Positions 61,025 to 64,000 of a stretch of 64,000 nucleotides of DNA are shown in pieces; position 1 is the first letter of the stretch, and every line of letters begins with the position of its first letter. The stretch covers positions 1 through 64,000 of the forward strand of contig JAPOQZ010000254.1 of NCBI GenBank assembly GCA_026710435.1, given 5' to 3'. Source of the stretch: a bacterium (lineage in GTDB: Bacteria; Actinomycetota; Acidimicrobiia; Spongiisociales; Spongiisociaceae). The translations under genes and the position numbers were made by a program. The notes beneath the pieces were generated by a model. It ran no database searches. It had not been told where the DNA came from and saw nothing but the letters and a program-made list of their open reading frames with translations.

Positions 61025-61954
61025 ATGACCGACAGAGTCTCAACAAGGCGAGGACCTCGCAGGCGGCGTTCCGGAGCGGGAACACCCAGCGAGGTCCTCG
61101 CTGTGTTTGATCGCCGTCGGAGACTGGTTGCGTGGTTGCAGTTGTTCCCCGGCTCGGTGTACTTCACGCTGCTGTTCCTCGTACCCCTGGCCGGTCTGCT
61201 GGCCATGAGCTTCTTCCGGCTGGTCGACTTCGATCCCGTTCCGGCTTTCGTGCTCTCGAACTACGTCGAGGTATTGACAACTTCGATCCATGTCCGGCTG
61301 GGTCTCCGGACCATCCAGGTGGCGGGGATCCTGACGGTCATCGTCCTGCTCGTCAGCTTCCCTTGTGCCTACGTCCTGAACTTCGTGTTCCGGGCCAAGC
61401 GCCAGCTTCTCTATTTCCTGATCCTTGTCAGCCTGTTCGGCGGCTACATCGTCCGGATCTACGCCTGGCGGAGCATCCTGGGCCGCCAGGGAGTCATCAA
61501 CCAGACCCTCCTCGGGATGGGCTTCATCGATGAACCGATCCGCTACCTGCTGAACAGCATGTTCGCTGTCGGGGCTTCCCTCGTGAACTTCCTGATCCCG
61601 CTGGGAGTACTCCCGATCTATGCAGCGATGCAGAACGTCTCGCCCCATGTCATCGAGGCGGCGCGCGACCTCGGCGCCTCGCGTATCAGGGCAGCGCGCC
61701 AGATCGTCCTTCCTCTCTCGATGCGGGGAGTGCGGGCGGCCACGGCTTTCGTGTTCATAGCGACGCTGGGTGAATGGGTGACTCCGCGCCTCCTTGGTGG
61801 AACCAATGACTTGTTGATAGGTAACCGCATCGAGTTCTACTTCGGCCAGAGCCTGGAATGGCCACAAGGAGCGGCCCTGGCCATGACCTTGATGGTGGCG
61901 ATGGGCGTCTTCGCTTACATCATCATCTCACTGATGAAACGGCTCACCCGATGA
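61025..61954 (+). CDS. PotB/PotH-type ABC transporter permease
   Basis: A 309-residue inner-membrane subunit with six hydrophobic segments after a basic N-terminus. VSPHVIEAARDLGASRIRAARQIVLPLSMRGV is the EAA loop. FGGYIVRIYAWRSILGRQGVINQTL is typical of the spermidine/putrescine class. ATG 61025 (MTDRVSTRR) begins 35 bases after the lipoprotein gene, and its stop overlaps the next start. Confidence 0.9.
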   Translation: MTDRVSTRRGPRRRRSGAGTPSEVLAVFDRRRRLVAWLQLFPGSVYFTLLFLVPLAGLLAMSFFRLVDFDPVPAFVLSNYVEVLTTSIHVRLGLRTIQVAGILTVIVLLVSFPCAYVLNFVFRAKRQLLYFLILVSLFGGYIVRIYAWRSILGRQGVINQTLLGMGFIDEPIRYLLNSMFAVGASLVNFLIPLGVLPIYAAMQNVSPHVIEAARDLGASRIRAARQIVLPLSMRGVRAATAFVFIATLGEWVTPRLLGGTNDLLIGNRIEFYFGQSLEWPQGAALAMTLMVAMGVFAYIIISLMKRLTR

Positions 61955-62763
61955 CCGCGCCGGATTGGCGACGAACGATGGTGCGCATGCAGCGGCGCCC
62001 CGTCGGATCGGCGGCCTTCCTGGTCCTGGTGTTCGTATTCCTGTTCGCTCCCCTGGTAGTCATGGTCGCATTCTCCTTCAACTCATCTCCTCGCCTCAGC
62101 TTTCCGTTCGCAGGGGTTTCGATTCGCTGGTACCAGGAGATCTTCACCGACACGCTGGTGTTGAGGGCTTTCCGGCGCAGCGTTCAAGCGGCGGTGGTCA
62201 CCGCCGGCATAACCGGTGTTCTCGGACTGCTTGCTGCGTTGGGGATACTGAAGGTGGCTGCCCGTTGGAGGACGGTCTTCCTAACCACCGCCCTCGGTCC
62301 GCTCGCCATCCCAGGACTGCTCTACGCGATCGGGCTGGCGGTCTTCTACCGGCAGATCGGTGTGGGACGTTCAATCTGGAGCGCCAACCTCGGCCACGCC
62401 CTCGTCGCGTTGCCGTTCGTATTCTTGATCATCGGCGCCTCTCTCGAACGCTTCCGGTTCGGTCTCCTGGAGGCGGCCCAGGATCTTGGCGCGACACGCT
62501 GGTACGCCTTCCGGACCATCACGCTCCCCCTGATCCTGCCGGCCGTCATCGGCGCCATGCTCTTGGCGGCGGCGATCTCGGTGGATGACTTCGTGATCGC
62601 CTTCTTCACAGCCGGGCAGGACAAGACTCTGCCGCTCGTGATGTACGGAAGGGTCCTCAAAGGCATTGATCCGACCCTGAACGCGATAGGTACAGTGATG
62701 CTGATACTCACGACCGGTTTGGCTTTCATGGCCGCCAGTAGAACCACGATCGGCGAACGATGA
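61951..62763 (+). CDS. PotC/PotI-type ABC transporter permease
   Basis: A 270-residue permease. FLFAPLVVMVAFSFNSSPRLSFPFAGVSIRWYQEIF is the classic PotC opening. LLEAAQDLGATRWYAFRTITLPLILPAV is the EAA loop, and ISVDDFVIAFFTAG is also diagnostic. It overlaps both neighbours by ATGA and forms the transmembrane pore with the preceding subunit. Confidence 0.92.
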   Translation: MTAPDWRRTMVRMQRRPVGSAAFLVLVFVFLFAPLVVMVAFSFNSSPRLSFPFAGVSIRWYQEIFTDTLVLRAFRRSVQAAVVTAGITGVLGLLAALGILKVAARWRTVFLTTALGPLAIPGLLYAIGLAVFYRQIGVGRSIWSANLGHALVALPFVFLIIGASLERFRFGLLEAAQDLGATRWYAFRTITLPLILPAVIGAMLLAAAISVDDFVIAFFTAGQDKTLPLVMYGRVLKGIDPTLNAIGTVMLILTTGLAFMAASRTTIGER

Positions 62764-63902
62764 CCAACGCTCCCGGACAACCCGTTCATCCGGCGATCCT
62801 GCTGGAAGGTGTCACGAAGCGCTTCGGCAGTGTTGTAGCCGTCGACAACGTGACGCTAGCCGTGGAGGAAGGGGAATTCTTCTCCCTCCTCGGACCGAGC
62901 GGTTGCGGGAAGACCACCCTGCTGAGGATGCTGGCCGGGTTCGAAACACCCGACGAGGGGTCTGTATACCTCCGTGGAGAGGATGTGACACTGGTCCAGC
63001 CCAACAAGCGGGCCACCAACATGGTGTTCCAGAACTACGAACTTTTCCCGCACATGACCGTGTTCAACAACGTGGCGTACGGTCTCAAGCTGAGGAGAAC
63101 TCCCAAAGGCGAGATCAAGCAACGGGTTAGCGAGATGCTCGAGGTCGTGGGCGTAGGTGGTCTGGGCGCCCGGGCGGCTGATCAGCTGTCCGGGGGCCAG
63201 CAGCAGCGGGTGGCCCTGGCCCGGGCGCTCATCAACAGGCCCGCGGTGCTCCTTCTCGACGAACCGCTCAGTGCTCTGGACGTCAAGCTCCGAAAACGCA
63301 TGCAGCTCGAACTCAAATCCATCCAGGACTCCCTCGGGACCACATTCGTCTACGTGACCCACGATCAGGAGGAAGCGCTATTGATGTCGGATCGTGTGGG
63401 AATCATGGACCACGGACGCCTCCTGCAGATCGGCGCGCCTCGCTCTATCTACGAACATCCGAGGAACGAGTTCGTGGCTGACTTCGTGGGAACCCTCAAC
63501 GACTTCGCCATCACCGTGACCCGCACGGATGGTGATCTGGCGGTGGCGGAACATGGCGAGGGCGACCGGATCGTCGTGATGGCCGGAGAGGCCGGTAGTC
63601 GGGGCGACACCCTCCGGATCGCGGTGAGGCCGGAGCGGATCGTCGTGGCGCCGGTGGGAGAGGAGTCCGACTCCGGGAAACTCGGGAACCGGCTATCGGG
63701 GCGGGTACAGGATGTGATCTACATGGGTCCGATAACCCAGTACCTGGTCGATACCGGAATGCTGGGGCGCGTTGTCAGCCAGAGGGTTAGCAACGAGGAG
63801 GCCACCTCCATCACGCCCGGTCTGGAAGTCACGGTCACGTGGGCAGTGGACGCGGCCTTCCCGCTCAGCGAACGGGACTCGTTCGATCCCGCGATCGCTT
63901 AA
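62760..63902 (+). CDS. PotA/PotG-type ABC transporter ATPase
   Basis: A 380-residue ATPase: LLGPSGCGKTTLLRMLAGFE (Walker A), FQNYELFPHMTVFNNVAYG (Q-loop), [15 protein letters not shown] (signature), VLLLDEPLSALD (Walker B) and VYVTHDQEEALLMSD (switch). A TOBE domain forms the last 120 residues. It powers the importer encoded upstream. The next gene, an amidase, begins 8 bases after its stop, so it is probably part of the same transcript. Confidence 0.92.
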   Translation: MTNAPGQPVHPAILLEGVTKRFGSVVAVDNVTLAVEEGEFFSLLGPSGCGKTTLLRMLAGFETPDEGSVYLRGEDVTLVQPNKRATNMVFQNYELFPHMTVFNNVAYGLKLRRTPKGEIKQRVSEMLEVVGVGGLGARAADQLSGGQQQRVALARALINRPAVLLLDEPLSALDVKLRKRMQLELKSIQDSLGTTFVYVTHDQEEALLMSDRVGIMDHGRLLQIGAPRSIYEHPRNEFVADFVGTLNDFAITVTRTDGDLAVAEHGEGDRIVVMAGEAGSRGDTLRIAVRPERIVVAPVGEESDSGKLGNRLSGRVQDVIYMGPITQYLVDTGMLGRVVSQRVSNEEATSITPGLEVTVTWAVDAAFPLSERDSFDPAIA

Positions 63903-63910
63903 CAGATCCG

Positions 63911-64000
63911 ATGAACCGTATCACCCGTGACATCGTGTCCTACTTCTACGAGGTCACGGATTCTCCACGGCTCGAGATCTCACCCGGCGAGAAGGTGGTC
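63911..64000 (+). CDS. Acetamidase/formamidase family protein (5' end only)
   Basis: Only the first 30 codons are in the window. MNRITRDIVSYFYEVTDSPRLEISPGEKVV resembles the start of acetamidase/formamidase (FmdA/AmdA) proteins, where a short strand leads to a conserved G-x-x-V segment. Its close spacing after the ATPase suggests that an amide taken up by the importer is hydrolysed by this enzyme. The assignment rests on a short stretch. Confidence 0.5.
   Translation, partial: MNRITRDIVSYFYEVTDSPRLEISPGEKVV

Overview
The window is GC-rich, densely coded DNA with Shine-Dalgarno-led genes and many ATGA/GTGA start-stop overlaps. The gene content points to an actinobacterium, most likely a marine or host-associated member of the Acidimicrobiia. 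The pointers are a DUF35 protein near a thiolase-fold protein, an actinobacterial-type soluble transhydrogenase, a long two-part arylsulfatase, a DUF2339 membrane protein, Drr-type ABC genes, a DmdA-like demethylase and IdeR-like iron boxes. The taxonomic placement is inference; no rRNA or tRNA gene was seen.

Layout. 1-7.9 kb (all minus): a catabolic operon with a thiolase-fold protein, a DUF35 protein, a TIM-barrel sugar epimerase, split dihydroxyacetone-type kinase (DhaK, DhaL), an L-fucose-isomerase-like protein, a LacD/YihT-type class I aldolase and a methyltransferase cut by the left edge. 7.9-9.7 kb: an HTH-ImmA/IrrE regulator with a PIN-domain nuclease, apparently read from a leaderless promoter. 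9.7-16 kb: sulfatase, divergent enolase-superfamily enzyme, T4 Rnl1-like RNA ligase and MFS carrier. 16.5-20.3 kb: lipoyl protein, SDR dehydrogenase and E1 alpha/beta of a 2-oxoacid dehydrogenase, then a cupin protein on the other strand. 20.6-22.9 kb: zinc-type CDF exporter and a Fur/Zur repressor. 23.3-28.8 kb: DmdA-like protein, a repeat-filled gap, soluble transhydrogenase and a PhyH-type dioxygenase. 29-32.4 kb: polar amino acid ABC importer. 32.8-34.6 kb: Drr-type ABC exporter. 35.3-39.8 kb: iron module (FbpC, ferritin, FbpA, FbpB) with two iron boxes. 39.8-44.7 kb: DUF2339 protein, OsmC-like protein and two gene remnants. 44.9-64 kb: a large catabolic island of amidohydrolases, creatininase, M20 and U32-like proteins, two enolase-superfamily enzymes, a dimethylformamidase-like protein, an alkaline-phosphatase-superfamily enzyme, an IclR regulator, a PotFGHI-like importer and the start of an acetamidase/formamidase.

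The strongest unexplained signals are non-coding. (1) Three 25-bp sites share one three-half-site plan, CGCAA-N5-TTGCG-N4-GCGCAA. One lies beside the iclR gene and its neighbouring importer, one sits on the promoter of the hydrolase/enolase operon, and one precedes the amino acid importer 30 kb away, so together they look like the operators of an IclR regulon. (2) Two families of short inverted-repeat elements (called A and R here) with CTAG at most tips occur several times in the gaps between genes and have no transposase nearby. (3) The HTH-ImmA gene has an extended -10 box centred in a palindrome exactly one promoter length before its ATG.
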